From Betaproteobacteria bacterium (lineage in GTDB: Bacteria; Pseudomonadota; Gammaproteobacteria; Burkholderiales; Burkholderiaceae_E), in NCBI GenBank assembly GCA_016868375.1, contig VGHA01000009.1, forward strand, positions 1 through 55,338: 55,338 nt of DNA, read 5' to 3'. Shown in pieces: positions 41,851-50,236 of this stretch. Within the stretch, counting starts at the first letter, position 1. Each line of letters opens with the position of its first letter. The notes below the pieces were generated by a model. The model searched no databases, was not told the DNA's origin, and was given only the letters and a program-made list of their open reading frames with translations. Made by a program: the position numbers and the translations under genes.

Positions 41851-43170
41851 TCAGGCCACCGAGCTGGCGATTACCGGCTTCATATAGGCCTTCCAGGCCT
41901 TGAACTGGTTGCGCATGACAACCTCCGAAGTACCGCGGTTGGAATAGGACGCGCCATCGGTTTCGGTATCGCGTCCATGTTCGCGATGGAAACTGACCCA
42001 ATCGCCGCCTTTTGACTGCAGCCCCCACTGACCCTTGGTCCAGTTTTCCAGATCATCGGCGTTGATCATGGTGGCGGGAGAATTCACCAGATTGAAGTAC
42101 CACAGCGAGCGCCGGTAAATCGGCTCGGGAACGCCCTTCAGGCGGAAGTGCCAGATCTCAGACAAGGTGCGATCGGGCCCGATGGGACGCAGGCAGCGCA
42201 GCTGCTGCAGCGGGGACTGCACCGACAGATAGGGATAGACCAGCACATGATGGATGCTGCGCGACAGGTGTTCCTCGGCCTTCTCCTCGCCATAGGCTTT
42301 CTTCATGAGCGCTTCGTACTCGAGCGTATCGGGATCGGTGGGCCGCAGACCCATATAGGCCTTGAGAACGCCATGCCCATTGGGAAAGTTGACGGTTTGT
42401 ACGCTGTCCCACTGATCAAAGCTCGATGCAAACGTGGACAGATAGTGGAAAAACAGCGGCGCTTCGCCCTTCTCTGCTTTCAGCCGGTTTTCAACCCGGC
42501 GTGCGGGTACGCCGCTTGATTGATGGGTAACGGACGGGTGAAGGCAATCAAGCTGGTTCTCCATGAAGAATTTCCAGTTTGAGCGCTGCATCACGCGATG
42601 GCAGACCAACACCGCCTCGACTTCGCCCTCGGGCGAGCGGTCGCAGACATCGTCAAACGCAACCTTGGAGTCGCCTAGAAACTCGGTTAAAGACGGGCCG
42701 GTGGGCGACAGGCTGGCAAACACGAAGCCGCGATAACTGTCGACGCGCGCGGCCGGCACCATACTGGCCTGAGGATCGTCGAACGACAGCCGCGTGTTGT
42801 CATAGCCTTTGGCGAGCGGAATCGCGCTGACGCGTCCATCAAGCTTGAAGCTCCAGGCATGGTACGAGCAGACAAAGTGCTTGCCAGTATTGCCACTTTG
42901 GTTACCGCACAGCATCACGCCGCGGTGCGGGCAACGGTTATAGAGCACATGGATACGCATGTCCTCGCCGCGCACCATCACCATGGGCTGGCGTCCGATC
43001 TGAAGCGTCCAGTAATCGCCCGGCTTTTTCACCTGCGATTCGTGCCCGCAATACACCCAGATTTTCTCGAAGATGTTCTCCATCTCGAGATCAAACAGGC
43101 CCTGGTCAGTATAGACGCTGCGGTGCACGCGGTCGGGTTGCACCAGATAGTCGAGGTCAATCGCGCTCAT
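41851..43170 (-). CDS. Rieske non-heme iron oxygenase alpha subunit
   Basis: The protein has 439 residues. The Rieske cluster ligands are Cys80, His82, Cys101 and His104 (CPHRG and CSYHAW). The catalytic domain has Asp208-x2-His211-x4-His216 in ENQLDCLHPSVTHQ, the bridging Asp and two iron-binding histidines in the same spacing as naphthalene dioxygenase (205/208/213). It would hydroxylate an aromatic or related acid with O2. GGAG directly precedes the ATG at 43170. It is divergent from a LysR gene, which likely controls it. The substrate is unknown; it groups by eye with benzoate- or terephthalate-type large subunits. Confidence 0.9.
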   Translation of the reverse strand: MSAIDLDYLVQPDRVHRSVYTDQGLFDLEMENIFEKIWVYCGHESQVKKPGDYWTLQIGRQPMVMVRGEDMRIHVLYNRCPHRGVMLCGNQSGNTGKHFVCSYHAWSFKLDGRVSAIPLAKGYDNTRLSFDDPQASMVPAARVDSYRGFVFASLSPTGPSLTEFLGDSKVAFDDVCDRSPEGEVEAVLVCHRVMQRSNWKFFMENQLDCLHPSVTHQSSGVPARRVENRLKAEKGEAPLFFHYLSTFASSFDQWDSVQTVNFPNGHGVLKAYMGLRPTDPDTLEYEALMKKAYGEEKAEEHLSRSIHHVLVYPYLSVQSPLQQLRCLRPIGPDRTLSEIWHFRLKGVPEPIYRRSLWYFNLVNSPATMINADDLENWTKGQWGLQSKGGDWVSFHREHGRDTETDGASYSNRGTSEVVMRNQFKAWKAYMKPVIASSVA

Positions 43171-43250
43171 TCGGCACTCCGGACAAATTGGGTGACGCGC
43201 CACCTTAGCAAAGCGTGCTGGTACAACCAACAACCATCCATGCTTTTTCC

Positions 43251-43265
43251 ATTACCATTAGTTAT
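43251..43265. promoter_or_regulatory. Possible LysR-type binding site (T-N11-A dyad)
   Basis: ATTACCATTAGTTAT (43251-43265) is an imperfect dyad with the T-N11-A spacing of LysR-type boxes, mismatched only at the centre of each arm. It overlaps the LysR start codon (43264), so it would suit autoregulation. It lies in the 93-base region between the divergent Rieske and LysR genes. Confidence 0.35.
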
Positions 43266-44181
43266 GGATTATCGGAAAGTACAAATGTTCCTGGCTGCGG
43301 TGCGTCACGGCAATCTCACCGAGGCCGCGGCCGAGCTGGGGGTTTCACAGCCTGCGCTCTCCAAGAGCATCAAGGCGCTCGAGCGCACGCTGGGCGTCCG
43401 GCTGCTTGACCGCGGCAGATTCGGGGTGGCACCCACGCCCGCCGGCGAGGCGCTCCTGCAGCATGGCCAGGTGGTCGAAGCCGAACTGCGTCATGCGGCT
43501 GGCGCCATTGAAGCGCTGAAGGGCGCACGCAGTGGCCATGTGCTGGTGGGTTGCGGGCCTACCGAAGCCAATCGGCTGTTACCCCAGGCGCTGCTGCAGC
43601 TTGCCCGCACGCACCCCGAGCTTCGGGTCACGGCGCTGTACGGACTCAATGAATCGCTGATGCCCTGGGTCAAGCAGGGCGAAGTCGACTTCGCGCTGTC
43701 ATCGGTACCGACGCGCGCCACCGATGCTGCGCTTTCTCATGAATCGCTCTTTACGGAAACCGGTGTGGTCGTGGCGCGGGCAGGCCATCCCTTATCCAGG
43801 CAACGCGCCATCGCGCCGGCGCAACTGACGCAACACACCTGGATCCTGCCGCGACGGCGTGAGCTTGAGCGGCTTGCGTTTGATGACTTCTTCACCCGGC
43901 ATGGGCTGGAACCTCCGGAGGCGCTCACCGAAACCACCTCTACGGTGCTGATGAAAGCGATGGTCATGCAAAGCGATGCCCTGACCTTCATTCCGCGCGA
44001 GCTGATCTGGTGGGAGGTGCAGGCCCAACAGCTGCAGCCCCTCAATGTTCAGGGCACCGACTGGACGCGCATCGTGGGCGTTACGCGCCGGCGCAGGGGG
44101 TCGGTAAGCCCCGCGGCAGCGAAACTCATTGATGCGCTGCGGGCGGTCGCGAGCCGGCAGTTTGAAGGGGTGGTGGGGTGA
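43264..44181 (+). CDS. LysR family transcriptional regulator
   Basis: This 305-residue regulator has a winged HTH at residues 1-60 (FLAAVRHGNLTEAAAELGVS and QPALSKSIKALER) and a periplasmic-binding-like effector domain from about 90 to 295. The ATG at 43264 gives the family's normal start (MDYRKVQMFL). It is divergent from the Rieske oxygenase pair and most likely activates it in response to the aromatic substrate or an intermediate. Its end is 19 bases from the convergent MFS gene. Confidence 0.92.
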   Translation: MDYRKVQMFLAAVRHGNLTEAAAELGVSQPALSKSIKALERTLGVRLLDRGRFGVAPTPAGEALLQHGQVVEAELRHAAGAIEALKGARSGHVLVGCGPTEANRLLPQALLQLARTHPELRVTALYGLNESLMPWVKQGEVDFALSSVPTRATDAALSHESLFTETGVVVARAGHPLSRQRAIAPAQLTQHTWILPRRRELERLAFDDFFTRHGLEPPEALTETTSTVLMKAMVMQSDALTFIPRELIWWEVQAQQLQPLNVQGTDWTRIVGVTRRRRGSVSPAAAKLIDALRAVASRQFEGVVG

Positions 44182-44200
44182 GGCGGCGACAGCTTTTGCC

Positions 44201-45445
44201 TCAAGCATCGTGGACGTTGTGGCCCCTTCGTCGATCAGCCCTCATGATTCCCCACTGCCCGGCAATACCGACCAACGTGAATCCGGTCAGGAGCAGTGCC
44301 ACGTGAAGGCTCCCCTCGGTTGAAACCCACCCTACTGAGTATCCGCCAAACGCACCGCTCAGTTGCTGCACCAGGCCGGCAGCCGCGGCGGCTGCGCCAG
44401 CGAGCGCAGGCGCTGCACCGACTGTGCCCGACAAGGTGGGCGGCATCAGCAGTCCGTGCCCCACACCCAGCACCAGCGCAGGAATGGAAAACGCAAGTGC
44501 GGACGGCCACCCGGCGAGCGCGACCATCAGCAGCACGCCCGCCAGCGTGATGACTTGCCCAATCGTCATCAGTCGTCGATCGCCGAGTCTGCGGATCATC
44601 CGGCTCGTAATGAAATTACCCACGACATAGGACAGCGTGGCAGTCATCACGTGAAACCCCACGCCATCGGGACCCACTCCGTAACCTCTCAGCACCAGAG
44701 GCGCCGCAGCGAGATAGGTGTAGAAGGCGCCAGTCGAGGATCCCAGGATGGCAACGTGGAGAAGGTAAACCCGCAACCGGGCAAGCGCCCGATACGCGCG
44801 GATCATTCCCACCACCCAGTGCGTGTCGCCTACCCCCCTGTGGCTCCCCGACGGGAGCATCCGCATCGCAAGCAAAAAAAGCAGTACGCCCAACACCAGG
44901 ATCAACGCAGGATTCGCCTGCCAGCCGAGATGGACGTGCAACTGTCCACCAATGAGCGTAGCTACCGGCGGGCATACGCCCATGGTCATACCGATGAACG
45001 CCATGACCCGCGTACGCTCAGGCCCGGAAAAAAAATCCTGAACCAGCGAGCGACCCACAACCATCGTGGCGCCGCAACCGAGACCTTGTACCGCCCGGCC
45101 AACAATCAGCGCCTCGACATCGGGGGCGAATAATGCGGCCAGGGACCCCGCCAGCGCAATCGCAAGACCTGCGAGCACCACAGGCCGGCGCCCATAGCGA
45201 TCGGACAGCGGGCCGTAAATCACCTGCGACACGCCATACGCGATCACAAACGCGCTGAAGGTTAGCTGGACCCGCGTGACATCGGTGGAAAAGATCTCCC
45301 CCCACTCTTGCATGGAGGGCAGACAGATCGTCATCGCCAGTAAACCGAACACGATCTGCGCCAGCAGATACGGCAGCAGTCCCGCCGGCCGCACTCTCGT
45401 CTCGGGAGTATTCAGCGCTGAAGCGCTGGGATCAGAATCAGGCAC
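44201..45445 (-). CDS. MFS exporter (Bcr/CflA-like)
   Basis: This is a major facilitator with twelve hydrophobic segments. Motif A is in YGPLSDRYGRRPVVLAGL and motif C-like Gly/Pro pattern in GMTMGVCPPVATLIGG, as in drug:proton antiporters of the Bcr/CflA group. The start is uncertain. No ATG lies between the end of livF (45477) and the first helix. I chose GTG at 45445 (414 residues); GTG at 45394 is also possible, while the ATG at 45589 would overlap livF by more than 100 bases. It lies 31 bases after livF and may be read through from that operon. Confidence 0.82.
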   Translation of the reverse strand: MPDSDPSASALNTPETRVRPAGLLPYLLAQIVFGLLAMTICLPSMQEWGEIFSTDVTRVQLTFSAFVIAYGVSQVIYGPLSDRYGRRPVVLAGLAIALAGSLAALFAPDVEALIVGRAVQGLGCGATMVVGRSLVQDFFSGPERTRVMAFIGMTMGVCPPVATLIGGQLHVHLGWQANPALILVLGVLLFLLAMRMLPSGSHRGVGDTHWVVGMIRAYRALARLRVYLLHVAILGSSTGAFYTYLAAAPLVLRGYGVGPDGVGFHVMTATLSYVVGNFITSRMIRRLGDRRLMTIGQVITLAGVLLMVALAGWPSALAFSIPALVLGVGHGLLMPPTLSGTVGAAPALAGAAAAAAGLVQQLSGAFGGYSVGWVSTEGSLHVALLLTGFTLVGIAGQWGIMRADRRRGHNVHDA

Positions 45446-45476
45446 GCGTGAGCTGTTACTGAGCGACTCGCGCCGC

Positions 45477-46190
45477 TCAGACTCCCAGGTACCGATGCCA
45501 GATCGAACGGTCGGCCGCCAGCGCTGCCGAGTTGCCACGCCACGCCACCTGGCCTTTTTCAAGGATGACGTGGTGATCGGCGATTTCAACCAGCCGACTG
45601 ACGTATTTATCGACCACCAGCAGCGTCTGCCCGGCTTCGCGCAGCTGCCGCAGGCAGCGCCAGATTTCCTCGCGGATCAGCGGTGCAAGCCCCTCGGTGG
45701 CCTCATCGAGGATGAGCAGGCGCGGATTGGTGACCAGCGCCCGACCGATGGCGAGCATCTGCTGCTCGCCGCCCGACAGCTGCGAGCCCAGGTTGTTGCG
45801 TCGCTCGGCAAGCCGCGGAAACAGTTCAAATACCTTGGCTGGGGTCCAGGGGTTCGCGCTGCCGTTGCGCACCGCGCTGAACGCGGTCAGGTGTTCTTCA
45901 ACGCTCAGGTTCGGAAACACCTGCCGGCCCTCGGGCACGATGCCAATGCCCAGCCGACCGACGCGATCGGCGGACAGGCCGCTGATGGTCTGGCCACCAA
46001 AGCTCACCTGGCCCGCTGCCATGGTCTTGAGACCCAGAATGCTGCGGATCAAAGTGGTTTTACCCATACCGTTGCGCCCCAGCAGCCCCACGACCTCGCC
46101 GGCGCCCACTTCAAGATCGATGCCAAACAGCACCTGGCTCGACCCGTACGCAGCACGCACGCCGCTGACCTTGAGCAATGCTTCAGCCAC
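45477..46190 (-). CDS. livF: Branched-chain amino acid-type ABC ATPase LivF
   Basis: This 237-residue ATPase has Walker A GRNGMGKT (about 38-45), signature LSGGEQQMLAIGRAL and Walker B LLILDEATEGLAP, the last typical of LivF. The GTG at 46190 overlaps the livG stop by eight bases and has GAGG before it. It pairs with LivG to energise the LivHM permease. It is the last gene of the set; an MFS gene follows. Confidence 0.92.
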   Translation of the reverse strand: MAEALLKVSGVRAAYGSSQVLFGIDLEVGAGEVVGLLGRNGMGKTTLIRSILGLKTMAAGQVSFGGQTISGLSADRVGRLGIGIVPEGRQVFPNLSVEEHLTAFSAVRNGSANPWTPAKVFELFPRLAERRNNLGSQLSGGEQQMLAIGRALVTNPRLLILDEATEGLAPLIREEIWRCLRQLREAGQTLLVVDKYVSRLVEIADHHVILEKGQVAWRGNSAALAADRSIWHRYLGV

Positions 46191-46989
46191 GGCTCGCCTC
46201 GGTTGCGGCGGTAGATGCATCAGCCGCGTCGTGCGGATCGAGTTCGTCGCCCAGATAGGCGGCCACGACCTGCGGATCGTTGCGGATGGCCTCGGGAGGA
46301 CCGCTTGCGATCACGGCACCATTGACCAGAACCGTGATTCGATCAGCCAGCTGAAAGACCACATCCATATCGTGTTCCACCAGCAGAATCGCGCACTCGG
46401 CTCGCAGGCTGCTGATCAGCGCAACCAGCCGCTTCGACTCGTCAGGGCCCACGCCGGCCATCGGCTCGTCAAGAAGCAGCACCCGTGGTCGGGTGGCAAG
46501 CGCAAGACCGATCTCGAGCACACGCTGCTCGCCGTGCGAGAGCTCGCTTGCCAGCGCATCGGCACGCTCGCGCAGCGCCAGCCGCTCAAGGATGGATTCG
46601 GCCTCGCGCGCCAACGCGGTTTCTGATGTGACGGGCCGCCAGAACGACAGACTGCTGCCCGAGCGTGCCTGAACCGACAACGCGATGTTGTCACGCACGG
46701 TGAACGACTTGAACAGCCGCGTGATCTGGAACGAGCGAGCAAGCCCGCTCGCAACCCGCTGGTAGACGCTGGTGTGTGTGAGGTCGGTGCCATCAAATAC
46801 GATTCGTCCGGCATCGGGCGTCAGATGGCCCGACACCTGCGCCACAAAGCTGGTTTTGCCCGCACCGTTGGGCCCGATCAACGCATGAATTTCACCAGGC
46901 AGGAGATCGAAACTGACATGGTCGGTGGCGCGCAACGCACCGAAATTTTTGACCAGCGTTTCGACGCGCAGCAACGGCGTGGTACTCAT
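46183..46989 (-). CDS. livG: Branched-chain amino acid-type ABC ATPase LivG
   Basis: This 268-residue ATPase has Walker A GPNGAGKT (about 39-46), LSHGEQRVLEIGLAL as signature and VLLLDEPMAGVGPDE as Walker B. The longer linker after Walker A and the AYLGDELD end are usual for LivG. The ATG at 46989 overlaps the livM stop as ATGA, so it is translated from the same message. Confidence 0.92.
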   Translation of the reverse strand: MSTTPLLRVETLVKNFGALRATDHVSFDLLPGEIHALIGPNGAGKTSFVAQVSGHLTPDAGRIVFDGTDLTHTSVYQRVASGLARSFQITRLFKSFTVRDNIALSVQARSGSSLSFWRPVTSETALAREAESILERLALRERADALASELSHGEQRVLEIGLALATRPRVLLLDEPMAGVGPDESKRLVALISSLRAECAILLVEHDMDVVFQLADRITVLVNGAVIASGPPEAIRNDPQVVAAYLGDELDPHDAADASTAATEASRG

Positions 46990-47963
46990 CGCTGGCTTCG
47001 CTTCGGCCAGCGCAGTCCGGCCAATCCGCGCGGCGCAAACAGCACCACCGCAAGCAGCGCCCATCCCACATAAAACTGCCAGTGAACCGTGAACTCGGCG
47101 ATCAGGTCTTCAAGGATGAGCAGCAGCAACGCGCCCCAGACGCCACCGGTAAGCGTGCCCACGCCACCCAGAATGACCATGATCATGAGGACGCCCGATT
47201 GCGTCCAGTGCAGCAGATTGGGGCTGACGTAGTTCTGCTGGTTCACCATCAGCGCGCCAGCCAGTCCGCCCATGGCACCGGCGATGACGAACAGGATCAG
47301 CTTGTATCGATACACGGGAAAACCTACCGACTCGGCCCGAAGATCGTCATCGCGAATGGCGAGAATGACGCGACCGAACCGGGCATGCATCAGCCTGTGG
47401 ATGAGAACCAGGCACACCACCAGAATGCCCAGCACCAGCAGGTAAAACGCCACTTCATCTTTGAAGTTGATGCCAAAGCCAAAGTCGGAGCGGCGCTTGA
47501 TGTTCAGCCCTTCATCGCCCCCGTAGGCCTTCACCGAGTTCACCAGGTAATAGATCATCTGCGCGAACGCGAGCGTGATCATGATGAAGTAAACGCCTCG
47601 CGTTCGGAGCGAGATCGCGCCGATCACCAATGCGAACAGCCCCGACACCAGAATGGCCGCGGCAAACCCCAGCCAGCCGTTGGCGACCCCTTCGTGAATC
47701 AGGATGCCGACCGTGTAGGCGCCCACGCCAACGAAGGCCGCATGCCCGAATGACACCTGTCCGCCATAGCCCAGGATCAGGTTCAGGCTTACCGCAGCCA
47801 GGCCGTAAATCAGCATTCGGCTGACCATGCTGGTGTAAAAATCGAGCCCATACGCGCGAAACACGAAGGGCAGCGCGATTGCAGCGGCGAGCACCAGCAA
47901 CCAGAGCACTGTGTGGCCCGACTGGCGGGACGCGGCTGGCGTTAAACGAGGCGTCGGCATCAT
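46986..47963 (-). CDS. livM: Branched-chain amino acid-type ABC permease LivM
   Basis: The protein has about 325 residues and around eight to nine membrane segments. The central LIYGLAAVSLNLILGYGGQVSFGHAAFVGVGAY is the LivM/LivH family signature, and AIRDDDLRAESVGFPVYRYKL is the ATPase-coupling (EAA-like) region. The start is the ATG at 47963 or the adjacent one at 47960, overlapping the livH stop by one base. Confidence 0.92.
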   Translation of the reverse strand: MMPTPRLTPAASRQSGHTVLWLLVLAAAIALPFVFRAYGLDFYTSMVSRMLIYGLAAVSLNLILGYGGQVSFGHAAFVGVGAYTVGILIHEGVANGWLGFAAAILVSGLFALVIGAISLRTRGVYFIMITLAFAQMIYYLVNSVKAYGGDEGLNIKRRSDFGFGINFKDEVAFYLLVLGILVVCLVLIHRLMHARFGRVILAIRDDDLRAESVGFPVYRYKLILFVIAGAMGGLAGALMVNQQNYVSPNLLHWTQSGVLMIMVILGGVGTLTGGVWGALLLLILEDLIAEFTVHWQFYVGWALLAVVLFAPRGLAGLRWPKRSQR

Positions 47964-48880
47964 CAACCGCGCGCCGCAAAGAGGCCCTGCGGCCGCACGA
48001 ACAGCACCACCGCCATGAGCACATAAATGAGGATGGACGCGACGGCGGGGCCTGCCGCCGAGGCCCACTGGGGTGGCAGCAGTTCGCGAAACAGGTGCGG
48101 CAGCAGCGTGCGTCCGAAGGTATCAACGACCCCCACCAGCACCGACCCCACAAAGGCACCGCGAATCGACCCGATACCGCCAATGACAATGACGACAAAC
48201 GCAAGGATCAGGATGCTGTCGCCCATGCCGACCTGGATGGCAAGCAGCGGCCCGAGCAGCGCACCCGCCACTGCGCAAAGCGCTGCGCCCACACCGAACA
48301 CCGCGGTAAACAGCATGCGAATGTTGACGCCCATGGCCATGGCCATTTCACGGTTCGAGGCGCCGGCCCGCACCAGTGCGCCGACCCGTGTGCGCGTGAC
48401 GAGAAACCAGAGCAGCACCGCGATTACCAGACCCACGGCGATGATCATCAGGCGATAACTGGGGTAGTAAAGCCCCGGCATCAGTTCGATGGGGCCGGAC
48501 AAAGCCTTGGGCGTCGGGAGCGACATATCCGACCCCCAGATCATTCGCACGGCTTCGTTCAAAATCAGGATGAGCGCAAAGGTGGCAAGCACCTGCGCAA
48601 GGTGGTCCCGCTGATAGAGCGTGCGAAGCAAGGTGGACTCAAGCACCATGCCCACCAGGGCCGTGAGTGGCACCGCCAGCACAATCGCTAACCAGAATGA
48701 ATTGACGATCGGCGCAAGCCACGCGGCAAAAAACGCCCCGACCATGTAGAGCGCACCATGGGCGAGATTGATCATGTCCATGATGCCGAACACCAGCGTG
48801 AGCCCTGAGGCCAGCAGGAACAGCATCAGACCGAATTGCAGGCCGTTCAAGGCCTGCTCAACAAGAAGAATGACACTCAT
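47963..48880 (-). CDS. livH: Branched-chain amino acid-type ABC permease LivH
   Basis: This is a 305-residue membrane protein beginning MSVILLVEQALNGLQFGLMLFLLASGLTL and carrying the LivH landmark FGIMDMINLAHGALYMVGAF and the coupling loop RAGASNREMAMAMGVN. It forms the channel with LivM. It is separated from the receptor gene upstream by 56 bases holding a hairpin, which may lower expression of the membrane genes relative to the receptor. Confidence 0.92.
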   Translation of the reverse strand: MSVILLVEQALNGLQFGLMLFLLASGLTLVFGIMDMINLAHGALYMVGAFFAAWLAPIVNSFWLAIVLAVPLTALVGMVLESTLLRTLYQRDHLAQVLATFALILILNEAVRMIWGSDMSLPTPKALSGPIELMPGLYYPSYRLMIIAVGLVIAVLLWFLVTRTRVGALVRAGASNREMAMAMGVNIRMLFTAVFGVGAALCAVAGALLGPLLAIQVGMGDSILILAFVVIVIGGIGSIRGAFVGSVLVGVVDTFGRTLLPHLFRELLPPQWASAAGPAVASILIYVLMAVVLFVRPQGLFAARG

Positions 48881-48888
48881 TGGAAGTG

Positions 48889-48912
48889 GGGTCGCCCCGA
48901 TCAGGGCGACCC
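48889..48912 (-). terminator. Hairpin between receptor and permease genes
   Basis: GGGTCGCCC (48889-48897) and GGGCGACCC (48904-48912) form a perfect 9-bp stem with a six-base loop, 24 bases after the receptor stop. There is no T-run. It is likely a partial terminator or mRNA-stabilising end that lets the receptor be made in excess over LivHMGF. Confidence 0.6.
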
Positions 48913-48936
48913 GTGATCAGTCGGTGGAATCCGCGA

Positions 48937-50118
48937 TCACTTCATCGGGCAGTCTTGAACGTAGGCGTCGCCACGGTTGGCCATGACCGGGGTTTTGCTG
49001 ACGACGTTGTTAACCAGCCGACCCTGCGCATCTTTCTGCACTTCACGCAGGTAGTAGTTCTGAATCGGATACTGGTTGGTGTTGAACCGGAAATCACCCC
49101 GTACCGACTCGAACTTCGCAGCCTTGACCGCCTTCATCATCGCGTCTTTGTCGTCGAGCTTGCCGTTGAGCGCTTTCACGGCTGAATCGATCAGAAGCGC
49201 GGTGTCGTAGGCCTGGGCGGCATAGCCGGTGGGCAGGCGCTTGTACTCTTTCTCGAACTCGGCAACAAAGCGCTTGTTGGCGGCGTTGTCGAGGTTCATG
49301 GCCCAGTGTGCAGTGTCCTGCAGTCCAAGCATGGCATCGCCCACGCCGCGGATGATGTCCTGATCGGCGCCAAACCCTGGCAACAGCAGACGTGTCTGCT
49401 TGTTGAGGCCCGCGGCCACGAACTGCTTGATGAAGTTGGTGCCCATGCCGCCCGGCAGGAAGGCATACAGCACATCGGGCTTGGCTGCGCGGATTTCAGC
49501 CAGTTCAGCGGAGTAGTCGAGCTGGCCCAGCTTGGTGTAGACCTCGTTGACCACTTTGCCTTTGTAGAAGCGCTTGAAGCCCGCCAGCGAGTCTTTGCCG
49601 GCCTGGTAATTGGGCGCGATCAGGTAGGCATTGTTCAAGCCCTGATTGGTGGCATGCTGACCCGCAGCCTCGTGGTAGGCGTCGTTCGGCCAGGACACCG
49701 CAAAGAAATAGGGGCTGCACCCTTTACCGGCAATGGGCGACGGCGCGGCATTGGGGCTCAGGTAAATGGTGTTGCCCTCGATGGCTTCCGGCAGTCCGGC
49801 AAGCATGATGTTCGAGAACACCACACCGGTCAGGAAGTCGACCTTGTCGCGCTTGACCATGCGTTCAAACAACTGCTTGCCCACGTCAGGCTTGAACTGA
49901 TCGTCAGCGATCATGACTTCAGCCGGGAGACCCCCCAGCCTGCCGCCATTGAGCTTCACCACCAGCATGAAGGCGTCGCGGATGTCGTTACCGATTGCGG
50001 CATTGGGGCCCGACAACGTGCTGACGAGGCCCACTTTGACCTTATCTGCCGCGACAGCAGCACCCGCCCCACCCAACATCGCCGCTGCAAGGGCGGCAAC
50101 CAGCATTTTTGAGCGCAT
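48937..50118 (-). CDS. livK: Branched-chain amino acid-type ABC substrate-binding protein
   Basis: The protein has 393 residues with a clear Sec signal (MRSKMLVAALAAAMLGGAGAA, cleavage near AVAAD). The mature LivJ/LivK fold shows VKVGLVSTLSGPNAAIGND, MIADDQFKPDVGKQ, the FAVSWPNDAYHE region and YAAQAYDTALLIDSAV. AAGGAG lies before the ATG. Receptors of this length and with these residues often bind aromatic or other carboxylates rather than leucine, so the assignment to amino acids is by operon type only. It is the first gene of livKHMGF. Confidence 0.88.
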   Translation of the reverse strand: MRSKMLVAALAAAMLGGAGAAVAADKVKVGLVSTLSGPNAAIGNDIRDAFMLVVKLNGGRLGGLPAEVMIADDQFKPDVGKQLFERMVKRDKVDFLTGVVFSNIMLAGLPEAIEGNTIYLSPNAAPSPIAGKGCSPYFFAVSWPNDAYHEAAGQHATNQGLNNAYLIAPNYQAGKDSLAGFKRFYKGKVVNEVYTKLGQLDYSAELAEIRAAKPDVLYAFLPGGMGTNFIKQFVAAGLNKQTRLLLPGFGADQDIIRGVGDAMLGLQDTAHWAMNLDNAANKRFVAEFEKEYKRLPTGYAAQAYDTALLIDSAVKALNGKLDDKDAMMKAVKAAKFESVRGDFRFNTNQYPIQNYYLREVQKDAQGRLVNNVVSKTPVMANRGDAYVQDCPMK

Positions 50119-50236
50119 CAGAGGTCTCCTTTCTCAACGCAAGTGGCCGGAATCTAACACGAGGAATCGCGCTTTCGACAGCTTTCCCCGCGGGGTATCC
50201 AGGCACTCGGGTTTGCCTGAGTGGACACCAACCCCC

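Noticed and set aside
43178-43190. Third copy of the GntR operator upstream of the Rieske gene
   Set aside because: Only one half (TTTGTCCGGA on the minus strand) is present, and its GGAG is the ribosome binding site of the Rieske gene. The other half does not match.
44165-44195. Terminator between the LysR and MFS genes
   Set aside because: Only a six-base stem (TGAGGC/GCCTCA) is found, with a 13-base loop and no T-run at the right place.
45446-45589. ATG start of the MFS gene at 45589
   Set aside because: It would overlap the end of livF by 113 bases in another frame, and the residues it adds are Arg/Ser-rich with no helix.
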